Of a stretch of DNA of 18,375 bases, positions 1 through 7,701 are shown piece after piece. Positions within the stretch are counted from its first letter, which is position 1. Every line of letters starts with the position of its first letter. A model generated the notes under the pieces. It made no database searches, was not told the DNA's origin, and saw only the letters and a list, made by a program, of their open reading frames with translations. This DNA comes from SIG710 sp045587665 (GTDB taxonomy: Bacteria; Bacillota; Clostridia; Oscillospirales; CAG-272), in NCBI GenBank assembly GCA_045587665.1, contig JAZNCT010000054.1, forward strand, positions 1-18,375, in the 5' to 3' direction. Made by a program: the position numbers and the translations under genes.

Positions 1-99
1 AAGCGTTATTTGTATCGTTCTAACGGTATTCCTATGGCGGTTCTTGGGTGGAAATCTCCGAATCAAAAGCAAAAGGAACTGGAAAACACCTGCGCTTGA
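1..99 (+). CDS. IS3-like transposase, C-terminal fragment (cut by window edge)
   Basis: The open frame enters from the window edge and stops at TGA 97-99, giving 32 residues that include the stretch PMAVLGWKSPNQ. This resembles the end of the integrase core (rve-type) domain in IS3-family OrfB proteins, where a YNxxRPxxxLGxxSPxQ-like tail follows the last catalytic glutamate. Here the usual YNxxR part reads YRSNGI, so the copy may be degenerate. The catalytic DDE residues lie outside the window and cannot be checked. Family assignment rests on this short tail only. Confidence 0.5.
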   Translation, partial: KRYLYRSNGIPMAVLGWKSPNQKQKELENTCA

Positions 100-108
100 C
101 CGCGCGCC

Positions 109-159
109 GCTTTTGCAGTCTCCTCTCGGGGCTTCGCCCCTTCTTCCGACTGCAAAAGC
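109..159. repeat. Nested inverted repeat (large hairpin)
   Basis: A perfect 12-bp outer stem pairs GCTTTTGCAGTC (109-120) with GACTGCAAAAGC (148-159). A second perfect stem, GGGGC/GCCCC with a TTC loop, sits at 128-140. The stems are separated by two 7-base pyrimidine tracts that face each other unpaired (121-127 TCCTCTC, 141-147 TTCTTCC). It lies in the non-coding tail after the transposase fragment. It has no T-run, so it is not a typical intrinsic terminator. It could be a structural part of the IS or a dispersed palindromic repeat. Confidence 0.8.
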
Positions 160-251
160 ATTTAACTAAACTCGTTACTTTTATTTTTACTTTTTTAGTC
201 TCACATCATTGACAAAACTACATATCTGAAAACAATAATTATCGTTTAACA

Positions 252-287
252 CCAAAGGGCTATCGCATTTATGCGATAGCCCTTTGG
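252..287. terminator. 17-bp hairpin after nrdG; likely terminator, polarity unclear
   Basis: CCAAAGGGCTATCGCAT (252-268) pairs perfectly with ATGCGATAGCCCTTTGG (271-287) around a tiny loop. It begins 3 nt beyond the nrdG stop codon (291-293), where the nrdDG transcript should end. On the minus strand it is followed by TGTTAAACG rather than a U tract. On the plus strand it is followed by GGTTTTATT, a weak T-run. It may therefore stop plus-strand transcription leaving the IS better than minus-strand nrdG transcription, or act mainly as a 3'-end stabiliser. Confidence 0.65.
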
Positions 288-290
288 GTT

Positions 291-809
291 TTATTCTAAG
301 CATACGACCCTTCCGCCCTTAAGTGTTTGCGGAAGATCTATCAGCCTTTGATTTGAAGATCCCCTGAATCGGAGAGAAATGTCCTTTTTCTCTTCCACAA
401 ATCTTCCGTCAACAAGAACATCTATCATAGAAAGCAGCTTTGCGGTTTCGGAGCAGTGGGCACGGCAATCCTTCGAGAAAAGTTCCTCAAGAGTAAAGCC
501 TGTATATGCCCAAATATTTTTGCCCGGAAGACTTGCCCTGACCTTTTCAACAAAAGCGCAAAGAACAATCTGATTTTCAGGCTCAAAGGGTTCTCCGCCA
601 AGGATCGTAAGCCCCTCGATATATGATGGCTCAAGCATTTTAAGTATGCTATTCTCTGTTTCCTCGGTAAAGGGCCTTCCGTATTCAAAATCCCATGTTT
701 GTTTTTGAAAGCAATGCTCACAGCGGTTTCGGCAACCCGAAACGAACAGAGAAACACGAACCCCGCTTCCGTTTGCTATATCGCAATTTTTTATTTCACC
801 GTAATACAT
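291..809 (-). CDS. nrdG: Anaerobic ribonucleotide reductase activating enzyme NrdG
   Basis: This 172-residue radical SAM protein generates the glycyl radical on NrdD in the cytoplasm, using S-adenosylmethionine and a [4Fe-4S] cluster. The cluster motif CxxxCxxC is at C26, C30 and C33 (SGCRNRCEHC). TILGGEPFEPEN around residue 70 matches the SAM-binding GGEP segment. Length fits the small NrdG family. The ATG start has AAGGAG 5 nt upstream (815-820), and this site overlaps the nrdD stop; the intergenic gap is 9 nt, so the two genes are co-transcribed and probably translationally coupled. Confidence 0.95.
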   Translation of the reverse strand: MYYGEIKNCDIANGSGVRVSLFVSGCRNRCEHCFQKQTWDFEYGRPFTEETENSILKMLEPSYIEGLTILGGEPFEPENQIVLCAFVEKVRASLPGKNIWAYTGFTLEELFSKDCRAHCSETAKLLSMIDVLVDGRFVEEKKDISLRFRGSSNQRLIDLPQTLKGGRVVCLE

Positions 810-818
810 TGAAGCTCC

Positions 819-2978
819 TTATAGATGAAGAACTCTCTCTTTTATCTCCTGAGTTCTTCCTTGATTCCAAAACTGAGTTCCTATATAGCCGCAGGTTCGC
901 CTTGCAACATTCATCTTATTCTGGTCGGTATTTCCGCATTTTGGGCATGTCCAGACCAGCTTTCCGTCATTCTCCCGTATCTCTATCTCACCGTCAAAGC
1001 CACATTCCTGACAATAATCGCTCTTTGTGTTAAGCTCGGCATACATAATGTTATCATAAATGAAGCGCATAACAGAAATAACAGCATCAAGGTTGTTTTG
1101 CATATTCGGCACCTCAACATAACTGATAGCTCCTCCGGTTGAAAGAGCCTGGAACTGCGCCTCAAATTTCAGTTTGCTGAAGGCATCTATCTCCTCGCCA
1201 ACGTGAACATGATAGCTGTTTGTTATATATCCCTTGTCGGTTACATCCTTGATCACACCAAATCTTCTCTGGAGACACTTTGCAAATTTGTATGTAGTAG
1301 ATTCAAGAGGGGTTCCGTAGATTCCAAAGCCGATAGTTGTCTCCGCCTTCCACCTGTTGCAGGCAGAATTCATATATTTCATTATTTCAAGGGCAAATGG
1401 TGTTGCGCTTGGATCTGTGTGAGATTTACCGGTCATATATCTGACACATTCGCAAAGTCCTGCATAGCCAAGAGAAATTGTTGAATAGCCGTTGTATAGG
1501 AGCTTATCGATCGTTTCTCCCTTTTTGAGCCTTGCGCAGGCACCGTATTGCCAAAGTATGGGCGCAACATCGCTCAGGGTCCCCTTCAGCCTTTCATGGC
1601 GGCACATAAGAGCTTTATAGCAAAGCTCCAGACGTTCGTCAAATATCTTCCAGAATTTATCCATGCTTCCGCCGCTGGAAAGAGCTATATCAACAAGATT
1701 GAGAGTTACAACACCCTGATTGAAGCGACCGTAAAATTTATAATTTCCATTTTCATCCTTGTAGGGAGAGAGAGCACTGCGGCAGCCCATAACGGGGAAG
1801 CAATTGCCTTCTTTCAGTTCCTTCATCTTCTTTTCGGAAATGTAATCGGGAACAAGACGCTTTGCCGTGCATTTTGCCGCAAGCTTTGTAAGATAGAAAT
1901 AGGGCGAATCATCGTGAACGTTTTCTTCTTCAAGAACATATATAAGCTTTGGAAAAGCAGGGGTCACCCAAACGCCGCTTTCGTTTTTAACACCCTTGTG
2001 ACGCTGGATAAGTACCTCTTCGATTATCAAGGCAAGGTCCTTCTTCTCCTGTTCATTTTTAGCCTCTCCAAGATACATAAAAACGGTTACAAATGGGGCC
2101 TGACCGTTTGTTGTCAGCAAAGTTACGACCTGATACTGAATGGTCTGAACGCCTTTTCGGATCTCTTCGCGCAGTCTTTTTTCAACTATTGCAGAAATCT
2201 CCGACGCACTAAGTTCTCTGCCAAACTCGGCGTTTTCCTCCACAACATCTTTTGTTATCTTTTCCCGGCTAACATTTACAAATGGCGCAAGGTGGGCAAG
2301 GGATATGGACTGGCCTCCATATTGGTTTGAAGCAACCTGGGCAATGATCTGAGTTGCAATATTGCAGGCAGTGGAGAAGGAATGAGGACGCTCGATAAGA
2401 GTTCCTGTTATAACAGTGCCGTTGTTTAGCATATCCTCAAGGTTTACAAGATCACAATTGTGCATATGCTGTGCAAAATAGTCGGTATCGTGAAAATGTA
2501 TTATGCCCTCATTGTGAGCGTCAACTATTTCCTTTGGCAAAAGAATTCGGTTTGTGATATCTCTCGAAACCTCGCCTGCCATATAGTCTCGCTGAGTTGA
2601 ATTTATTATGGGGTTTTTATTTGAATTTTCCTGTTTTGCCTCTTCGTTGTTACATTCAATAAGGCTGAGTATCTTATCATCTGTGGTGTTTGACTGGCGC
2701 ACAAGTGTTCGTGTATATCGGTAGGTTATATACGACTTTGCAACCTCAAAAGCCCCGTGTGCCATTATCTGGCTCTCAACCATATCCTGTATCTCTTCAA
2801 CTGCAGGTGAACGCCCAAGATTTTCACAGGCAAGAACTACCCTCTCTGATATCCTTCTTATCTGTAAGGGGGTCATTCTGGCCTCCTCAGGTGCCGCCTC
2901 GTTTGCTTTGCTTATGGCAGTTATTATCTTGGTTATGTCAAAATCCACTTCAGATGCGTTTCGCTTTATTACTTTCAT
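819..2978 (-). CDS. nrdD: Anaerobic (class III) ribonucleoside-triphosphate reductase NrdD
   Basis: NrdD reduces ribonucleoside triphosphates to dNTPs under anaerobic conditions. The 719-residue protein begins with an ATP-cone-like allosteric domain (about residues 1-95, VIKRNASEVDFDITKII). The large catalytic barrel follows. Near the C terminus is a four-cysteine zinc site (CQEC and CPKC) and then the glycyl radical loop RRTCGYIG with the radical glycine at about G697. It appears full length. The ATG is preceded by GGAGG 5 nt upstream. nrdG follows 9 nt downstream. The promoter and two NrdR-like boxes lie directly upstream. Its presence indicates an anaerobic lifestyle. Confidence 0.98.
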   Translation of the reverse strand: MKVIKRNASEVDFDITKIITAISKANEAAPEEARMTPLQIRRISERVVLACENLGRSPAVEEIQDMVESQIMAHGAFEVAKSYITYRYTRTLVRQSNTTDDKILSLIECNNEEAKQENSNKNPIINSTQRDYMAGEVSRDITNRILLPKEIVDAHNEGIIHFHDTDYFAQHMHNCDLVNLEDMLNNGTVITGTLIERPHSFSTACNIATQIIAQVASNQYGGQSISLAHLAPFVNVSREKITKDVVEENAEFGRELSASEISAIVEKRLREEIRKGVQTIQYQVVTLLTTNGQAPFVTVFMYLGEAKNEQEKKDLALIIEEVLIQRHKGVKNESGVWVTPAFPKLIYVLEEENVHDDSPYFYLTKLAAKCTAKRLVPDYISEKKMKELKEGNCFPVMGCRSALSPYKDENGNYKFYGRFNQGVVTLNLVDIALSSGGSMDKFWKIFDERLELCYKALMCRHERLKGTLSDVAPILWQYGACARLKKGETIDKLLYNGYSTISLGYAGLCECVRYMTGKSHTDPSATPFALEIMKYMNSACNRWKAETTIGFGIYGTPLESTTYKFAKCLQRRFGVIKDVTDKGYITNSYHVHVGEEIDAFSKLKFEAQFQALSTGGAISYVEVPNMQNNLDAVISVMRFIYDNIMYAELNTKSDYCQECGFDGEIEIRENDGKLVWTCPKCGNTDQNKMNVARRTCGYIGTQFWNQGRTQEIKERVLHL

Positions 2979-2999
2979 ATTGCCCTCCGTTTTCCTAAA

Positions 3000-3047
3000 A
3001 ATCTATATATTGGGGTGATAGTGACGATATTATAGCATATCTTGTGT
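3000..3047 (-). promoter_or_regulatory. Pair of NrdR-like boxes at the nrdDG promoter
   Basis: NrdR is a ribonucleotide-reductase repressor that binds two 16-bp boxes of consensus ACACWATATATWGTGT about three helical turns apart. Read on the minus strand, box A (3032-3047) is ACACAAGATATGCTAT and box B (3000-3015) is CCCCAATATATAGATT. Each matches about 12 of 16 positions, and box B has a perfect 10-base core CAATATATAG. Their centres are 32 bp apart (16 bp between boxes), the spacing expected for NrdR. Box A overlaps the -10 and spacer; box B lies just downstream of the start site, a layout suited to repression. nrdR itself is not in this window. Confidence 0.65.
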
Positions 3048-3057
3048 TTTTTGTCAA
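3029..3057 (-). promoter_or_regulatory. SigA-type promoter of nrdDG
   Basis: On the minus strand TTGACA (3052-3057) and TATAAT (3029-3034) are separated by exactly 17 bp, with TGC before the -10 (extended -10). This is a perfect consensus. It gives an untranslated leader of about 45 nt before the nrdD ATG. Confidence 0.9.
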
Positions 3058-3094
3058 TAGGCAATTTTGTTTTTTTACAACATTTGCAATCTTA

Positions 3095-3123
3095 TTGACT
3101 TTTTTTGCTAATCGTACTATAAT
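3095..3123 (+). promoter_or_regulatory. SigA-type promoter of the dockerin gene
   Basis: TTGACT (3095-3100), a 17-bp spacer and TATAAT (3118-3123) form a near-consensus promoter facing away from nrdD. The two divergent -35 elements are about 37 bp apart. Transcription should start near 3130, giving a short leader of roughly 25 nt. Confidence 0.85.
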
Positions 3124-3155
3124 TATAGAAGAAATATGAATGAGAGGTGTTACCT

Positions 3156-5012
3156 GTGAAAAAATTATTATGCACTCTTTTTGCGGCAATATTGCTCAGC
3201 TTTTCAGCTACAGTGCTGGCGAGTGCACAAGAAGAAAAATGTATTGCCTTTGAAGAGCCTCCGCTGTTCTATGCCTCAAGCACAAGTTTAGACTGCACTG
3301 ACAAATACTTCGACTCCCGGAAGCTGAGAGAGGTTTTGTCTGAAGGTTTTGCCAAACAGCAAACAAGCATAGATGTTTCAGCTCTCGGAATTTCCTTTGA
3401 TAACGAAACCGTAAATGCAGTATTTGACTTTGTCAGAAACGAAATGGTAGAATTCTTTCACGTAGAATCAGAGTCTGCATGGGGAAGCAGTATCATGACA
3501 AGGCTGGAAGTTACATACACTATGTCTCATGATGAGTATCTTAAGGAATACCGGATCTGGCAGCAGAATGTTGAGCTCTTGCTCAATGAAATAAAGGGTA
3601 ATGATGCACTGACCGATGTTGAAAAGGCACTGCTTATTCACGACAGGATAATAATTCACTGCGAATATGACTATGAAAATTATCTGTCAGACACCCTGCC
3701 GCCCGAGGTTTATACCGAATACGGTGTTTTGGTGAACGGTCTTGCTGTTTGCCAAGGGTATGCGGAAACATATATGTATCTCCTGAAGCAAGTGGGCATA
3801 AAATCAGAGCTTTGCCGATCTGCTTCTATGCGCCACGTCTGGAACATCGTGTATATTGACGGCGACCGTTTTTATGTTGACGTGACCTTTGACGACCCGG
3901 TTTGGGACATTAGCGGTAATGTTTCCCATGATAATTTTCTCTGCTCTATATGGGAATTTTATGAGAGCCACAATGCCTCGGACTACGATCGCTCTATTAC
4001 AAACACCAAATATGACAACTATTTTTGGACAAAATCAGATGCGGCATTTCAGCTGGTTAACGGAGAGATATATTATATCGACAGCGAAGAAGGAATTATA
4101 AAAACCATTGACGGAATACCGGTGATCAACATCAAGGCATACTGGAAAGCAAAATCGGGCGGAAACTGGATAGGAAGCTTTTCAAGACTTTATTCTGAGG
4201 GAACAAAGCTTATCTATTCTCTTCCTTCTTCTATCTGGTACTATGACCTGACATCCGGTGAAAACGAAAAAATATTTACTCCTGCAAATTCTTTTGGCAC
4301 ATATTTCTTTATATACGGTTATAAATACCTTGACGGCAAGCTGATTTGCGAGCTCAATGACTATCCCTTGTTTGACAAAAACACAAAAAAGCTCTATTCG
4401 GTTTCGGGCACAGTAACCCTTAAGGATCCTTTTCAGATCACACTCGGTTCGGATAAGGCGATCGTAAACAAAGAGGTGTGTATACCCATTTCTATTTGTG
4501 GCAACCCCGGAATTTCCAATATCGAGCTTGCAGTCTACTATAACAGCCAGGCTCTTACGCTTGTAAAATGTGAGCGCAGCAATGCGTTTCCTTTTGATGC
4601 AAGTGCTGACACTTCCACTCCCGGCAAAATAATACTGTATTTGAACAGTGATCATGACTGGTGGAAAAACGGAACCTGCATTTGGCTGACCTTTAAGATA
4701 AACGAAACTGCATCAATCTCTGATTATAACATAATCGCAGAAAAAACAGTTCTGAAAAACCAAAGCGGCAAAGACCTTAGCGCAAAATTGATTTCAGGCA
4801 TCGCTACTGTCCTTGGCATCGGAGATGTTTCAGGAGATCATCTCATAAACACAAGAGATGTTGTGCTTATTGCTCAGCTCGTTGCGGAATGGGAGAATAT
4901 ATTCCTATACAGCTCTGCCGCCGACTGCAACGGAGACGGAATTATCAACACACGGGATATCGTGCTCCTTGCGCAATACATTGCCGGCTGGGGCGTTCAT
5001 CTTGGTAAATAA
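3156..5012 (+). CDS. Secreted transglutaminase-like protein with cohesin-like and type I dockerin domains
   Basis: I chose the GTG at 3156 because AGAGGTG (3143-3149) sits 6 nt upstream and it opens a clean signal peptide (MKKLLCTLFAAILLSF..., cleavage near ASA at about 24). The GTG at 3147 overlaps that ribosome site. The 618-residue protein has a transglutaminase/cysteine-protease-like domain with Cys199 (VCQGYA), His227 (RHVWN) and Asp242 (VDVTFDDP). Residues about 290-420 look like short beta-propeller-type repeats (EIYYIDSEEG, SIWYYDLTSGE). Residues about 425-552 resemble a cohesin fold. Two calcium-binding dockerin repeats follow: D557/S559/D561/N565/D568 and D590/N592/D594/N598/D601, each followed by a helix. 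The dockerin should dock the protein onto a cohesin-bearing scaffold. Whether the first domain crosslinks or cleaves peptides is unknown. Confidence 0.85.
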   Translation: MKKLLCTLFAAILLSFSATVLASAQEEKCIAFEEPPLFYASSTSLDCTDKYFDSRKLREVLSEGFAKQQTSIDVSALGISFDNETVNAVFDFVRNEMVEFFHVESESAWGSSIMTRLEVTYTMSHDEYLKEYRIWQQNVELLLNEIKGNDALTDVEKALLIHDRIIIHCEYDYENYLSDTLPPEVYTEYGVLVNGLAVCQGYAETYMYLLKQVGIKSELCRSASMRHVWNIVYIDGDRFYVDVTFDDPVWDISGNVSHDNFLCSIWEFYESHNASDYDRSITNTKYDNYFWTKSDAAFQLVNGEIYYIDSEEGIIKTIDGIPVINIKAYWKAKSGGNWIGSFSRLYSEGTKLIYSLPSSIWYYDLTSGENEKIFTPANSFGTYFFIYGYKYLDGKLICELNDYPLFDKNTKKLYSVSGTVTLKDPFQITLGSDKAIVNKEVCIPISICGNPGISNIELAVYYNSQALTLVKCERSNAFPFDASADTSTPGKIILYLNSDHDWWKNGTCIWLTFKINETASISDYNIIAEKTVLKNQSGKDLSAKLISGIATVLGIGDVSGDHLINTRDVVLIAQLVAEWENIFLYSSAADCNGDGIINTRDIVLLAQYIAGWGVHLGK

Positions 5013-5055
5013 AAAACATCGGGTGTGAGCATTCTGCTCACACCCGATGTTTTTT
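5011..5055. terminator. Bidirectional intrinsic terminator between dockerin gene and pyrB
   Basis: A perfect 21-bp inverted repeat (5011-5031 with 5035-5055, loop TTC) begins with AAAAAA and ends with TTTTTT, so each strand reads a GC-containing stem followed by a U tract. It serves the dockerin gene (stop 5010-5012) on the plus strand and pyrB (stop 5054-5056) on the minus strand. Both stop codons overlap the repeat. Confidence 0.95.
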
Positions 5056-6160
5056 ATTTTGTCAGAAATGTTTTGGCTTCGCAGTAGACACAGCGGCAGA
5101 TCCCTGCCTCGGGGTCTGTCACCTTAAAGAGCTGGTCAAGCTCCTGCTCTGTCTGGGTTATGCAGCGCTTGTTTGAGCACAAAAGCTGATTTACCAATAA
5201 ATTTTCTCGATTTTCATTGCCAATAACGCCGTCCGCCTCTCCGAGAAGGCGAAGTATCAATGCCATTCTGATATATTTTCCGTTGTGCACCTGCTTAAAA
5301 TAGCAAGCTCTGGGGTCGCTGTCTACTCTGACACTTATCTCATTCACTCTGGGCAGTGGGTGAAGAATAGCAAGGTCGTTCTTTGCATGCGCAAGCTTTT
5401 CCATAGTAAGAATATAACTATCCTTCAGGCGCTCATAGTCTGCTTCTTCCTCAAAGCGTTCACGCTGAATTCTCGTCATATAGAGCACGTCAAGCTCGGG
5501 CATAGCGGCCTCTAGATCGGTGGTCTCTACATATTTCATACCGTTTTTGTTCAGGACCTCATAGCGAACATAGCTGGGAACCGTCAGCTCCGATGGTGAA
5601 ATGAGAACTATCTTGATATTCTCATATCTTGCAAGAGCCGCGATAAGAGAATGAACCGTTCTTCCGTATTTAAGATCACCGCAAAAGCCAACAGTCAGGT
5701 CATGAAGCCTGCCCTTTTCGCGGGAAATGGTAAGCAGATCGGTAAGGGTCTGAGTTGGATGATTATGTCCGCCGTCTCCCGCATTGATAACCGGGACTGT
5801 TGCGTTTCTCGATGCAACATAAGGCGCGCCCTCCTGCGGATGACGCATAGCAATTATGTCTGCATAGGCGCTCATTACCTTCGCCGTGTCGGCAACACTT
5901 TCGCCCTTTGCGGCTGAGGAGCTTGATGCCTCGGAAAATCCGATGACGCTTCCGCCAAGCTCCAGCATAGCAGCCTCAAAGCTGAGCCTTGTTCTTGTGG
6001 AAGGCTCGTAGAAGAGCGTTGCCAGCTTTTTTCTGCGGCACTTATCCGCATATTTGTCCGGATTTTCGATTATGTCGTTTGCCACACTTATGAGAGAATC
6101 TATCTCCTCTGTGGTAAAATCGTGTATATCAATAAGGCTTCTCATTTTTCCCTTTTTCAT
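5054..6160 (-). CDS. pyrB: Aspartate carbamoyltransferase PyrB fused to a PyrI-type zinc domain
   Basis: It condenses carbamoyl phosphate with aspartate, the committed step of pyrimidine synthesis. Catalytic motifs are present: STRTRLSF (54-61), MRHPQEG (105-111), HNHPTQTLTD (132-141) and HPLPR (267-271). At 368 residues it is about 55-60 longer than a normal catalytic chain. The extra C terminus has C328-x4-C333 and C357-x2-C360 with CxxCE, matching the zinc domain of PyrI (C-x4-C-x22-C-x2-C in E. coli). The nucleotide-binding allosteric domain of PyrI, roughly 100 residues, is missing. It is the last gene of the pyr operon, ending in the shared terminator. The start is uncertain: the ATG at 6160 has GGGAAGGA directly against it, while the ATG at 6145 (MRSLIDI) has a weak AGGG and fits family N termini better. 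Confidence 0.95.
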   Translation of the reverse strand: MKKGKMRSLIDIHDFTTEEIDSLISVANDIIENPDKYADKCRRKKLATLFYEPSTRTRLSFEAAMLELGGSVIGFSEASSSSAAKGESVADTAKVMSAYADIIAMRHPQEGAPYVASRNATVPVINAGDGGHNHPTQTLTDLLTISREKGRLHDLTVGFCGDLKYGRTVHSLIAALARYENIKIVLISPSELTVPSYVRYEVLNKNGMKYVETTDLEAAMPELDVLYMTRIQRERFEEEADYERLKDSYILTMEKLAHAKNDLAILHPLPRVNEISVRVDSDPRACYFKQVHNGKYIRMALILRLLGEADGVIGNENRENLLVNQLLCSNKRCITQTEQELDQLFKVTDPEAGICRCVYCEAKTFLTK

Positions 6161-6183
6161 TCCTTCCCAAACGTAGAGGTTCA

Positions 6184-6208
6184 GCGGAGGAAGCGTAAAC
6201 GCCTCCGC
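6184..6208. repeat. Hairpin in the pyrE-pyrB spacer
   Basis: GCGGAGG (6184-6190) pairs with CCTCCGC (6202-6208) inside the 83-nt gap between pyrE and pyrB. There is no T-run, so it is not an intrinsic terminator. It may stabilise or process the polycistronic mRNA, or trim expression of the last gene. Confidence 0.5.
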
Positions 6209-6243
6209 AACCGTCGTTTATAGCCCTTCCTGCAAGTGCAGGC

Positions 6244-6897
6244 TTATTTCGCTCCGTTTACTGCCAGATAGTTCTTGATTCTATCAACATTCTCCTTGTT
6301 TTTCTCGTCCTCGGAGAGGTATTCGATGATATCGTAAACATCAACTATCGAATATACCGGGAATCCAAACTGCTCCTCTATCTCCTGCATTGCGCCCTTA
6401 TCTGTCTGACCCTTTTCCTTGCGGTCTACCATGATAAATGTTGCGGCAACCTTTGTGCCTTCAAGATGTGAAAGGATCTCCATGCTTTCTCTGATAGCCG
6501 TTCCTGCAGTGATGACATCCTCGATAATTACGATCTCCTCGCCTGCCTGTGGAACATATCCTACAAACACGCCGCCCTCGCCATGATCCTTGACCTCCTT
6601 GCGGTTAAAGAAGAATGGAACATTTAGTCCATTTTTTGAAAGGGCAACTGCAGCAGAAACTGCAAGGGATATTCCCTTATACGCGGGACCGTAAAGAACA
6701 GCCTTTTTCTGACCGAGCTTTTCTGTATATGCTCTTGCATAGAATTCGCCGAGCTTTGCGATATCCTCGCCCGTCTTTATCATGCCTGCGTTGATGAAAT
6801 AGGGAATTTTTCTGCCGCTCTTTGCGGTAAAATCACCAAACTTCAGCACGCCTGCACCTTCAAGAAACTGTATAAATTCTCTCTTATAGCTTTCCAT
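6244..6897 (-). CDS. pyrE: Orotate phosphoribosyltransferase PyrE
   Basis: It transfers the phosphoribosyl group of PRPP to orotate, forming OMP. I chose the ATG at 6897 because AAAGGA lies 7 nt upstream; an in-frame ATG 39 nt earlier lacks such support. The 217-residue protein has the PRPP-binding loop IIEDVITAGTA (about 124-134), the flexible basic loop NRKEVKDHGEGG (98-109) and an orotate-binding N terminus (SGRKIPYF at 27-34). It is separated from pyrF by about 105 nt with no recognisable promoter, and from pyrB by 83 nt. Confidence 0.97.
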   Translation of the reverse strand: MESYKREFIQFLEGAGVLKFGDFTAKSGRKIPYFINAGMIKTGEDIAKLGEFYARAYTEKLGQKKAVLYGPAYKGISLAVSAAVALSKNGLNVPFFFNRKEVKDHGEGGVFVGYVPQAGEEIVIIEDVITAGTAIRESMEILSHLEGTKVAATFIMVDRKEKGQTDKGAMQEIEEQFGFPVYSIVDVYDIIEYLSEDEKNKENVDRIKNYLAVNGAK

Positions 6898-7002
6898 AAT
6901 TATTTCCTTTCCGCTTTTTTGAAAAAAGCTTGGCAAAAAACTTTAATGTGATGTTCTTTTATCTAAATCGTTCATCCTCACTTGCGAAACACGGTGAAAA
7001 CC

Positions 7003-7701
7003 TCAATCAACAAATTCCGCAACGCATCTTTCGTATGCGGCAACGGGGTCTTCCGCCGCTGTGATGGGTCTGCCTACAACGATATAATCAGAACCGATCT
7101 TCTTTGCCTCGGCGGGTGTCATAACTCTTTTCTGGTCTCCAACATCACCGTCAGCAAAACGGACACCGGGAGTTACAGTCACAAAGCTCTTACCGCATCT
7201 CTCGTGAACCTTGCCTGCCTCAAGGGGTGAGCAGACAACGCCGTCAAGACCGCTGTTCTTTGCGTTTTCTGCATAGTGCATAACAACATCGGCAATGGGG
7301 GCGTCGATGAGAAGATCCTTCTTCATGGTCTCTTCATCTGTGGAGGTGAGCTGTGTAACGGCTATGAGTATAGGTCTTGTTCCGTCCTCACGTGTGAGGC
7401 CCTCAATAGCCGCCTCCATCATTCTGCCTGTACCTGCCGCATGAAGATTAGTCATGTCAACATCAAGGCGAGAGAGAACTGCCATAGATTTTTTAACTGT
7501 ATTGGGAATATCATGAAGCTTAAGATCAAGGAATATTTTATGTCCTCTCTTTTTAATTTCCTTAACGATCGAAGGTCCTTCTGCATAATAAAGCTCCATT
7601 CCGATCTTAACGAAAGGTTTTCTGCCTGTAAACTTATCAAGGAATGTAAATACCTTTTCTGCGCTGTCAAAATCGCAGGCGATTATAACGTCCTTTCCCA
7701 T
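7003..7701 (-). CDS. pyrF: Orotidine 5'-phosphate decarboxylase PyrF
   Basis: It decarboxylates OMP to UMP, the last step of the pathway. The catalytic array DLKLHD is at D59, K61 and D64, followed by IPNTV, and the phosphate-binding VVGRPI is near the C terminus. The 232-residue length suits the short bacterial OMP decarboxylase class. Its ATG overlaps the pyrD stop codon (TAATG, 1-nt overlap) and GGAGGTG lies just upstream, so the two are translationally coupled. Confidence 0.97.
   Translation of the reverse strand: MGKDVIIACDFDSAEKVFTFLDKFTGRKPFVKIGMELYYAEGPSIVKEIKKRGHKIFLDLKLHDIPNTVKKSMAVLSRLDVDMTNLHAAGTGRMMEAAIEGLTREDGTRPILIAVTQLTSTDEETMKKDLLIDAPIADVVMHYAENAKNSGLDGVVCSPLEAGKVHERCGKSFVTVTPGVRFADGDVGDQKRVMTPAEAKKIGSDYIVVGRPITAAEDPVAAYERCVAEFVD

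Larger units (their letters stand above)
1..203 (+). mobile_element. Probable right end of an IS3-like insertion sequence
   Basis: The transposase tail (1-99) is followed by about 100 non-coding bases with a strong nested hairpin, then an A/T-rich stretch ending TTTTTTAGTCTCA at 191-203. IS3-family ends usually finish in CA, so about 203 is a plausible outer end. Without the left end or a target duplication this boundary is inference. The terminal sequence does not resemble the IS end at 18265 onward, so these are probably two different elements. Confidence 0.35.

Noticed and set aside
208..240. TTGACA near 209 as a promoter on the plus strand
   Set aside because: The best -10-like sequence is 19 bp away and poor (AATAAT), and no plus-strand gene follows.
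1548..2330. Plus-strand frame of 260 codons opposite nrdD
   Set aside because: It is antisense to conserved nrdD coding sequence and shows no protein-family motif or start signal.
6898..7002. Separate promoter or terminator in the 105-nt pyrF-pyrE gap
   Set aside because: I saw only a short A/T palindrome (GCTTTTTT..AAAAAAGC) and no paired -35/-10 or U-tract hairpin; treated as an internal operon spacer.
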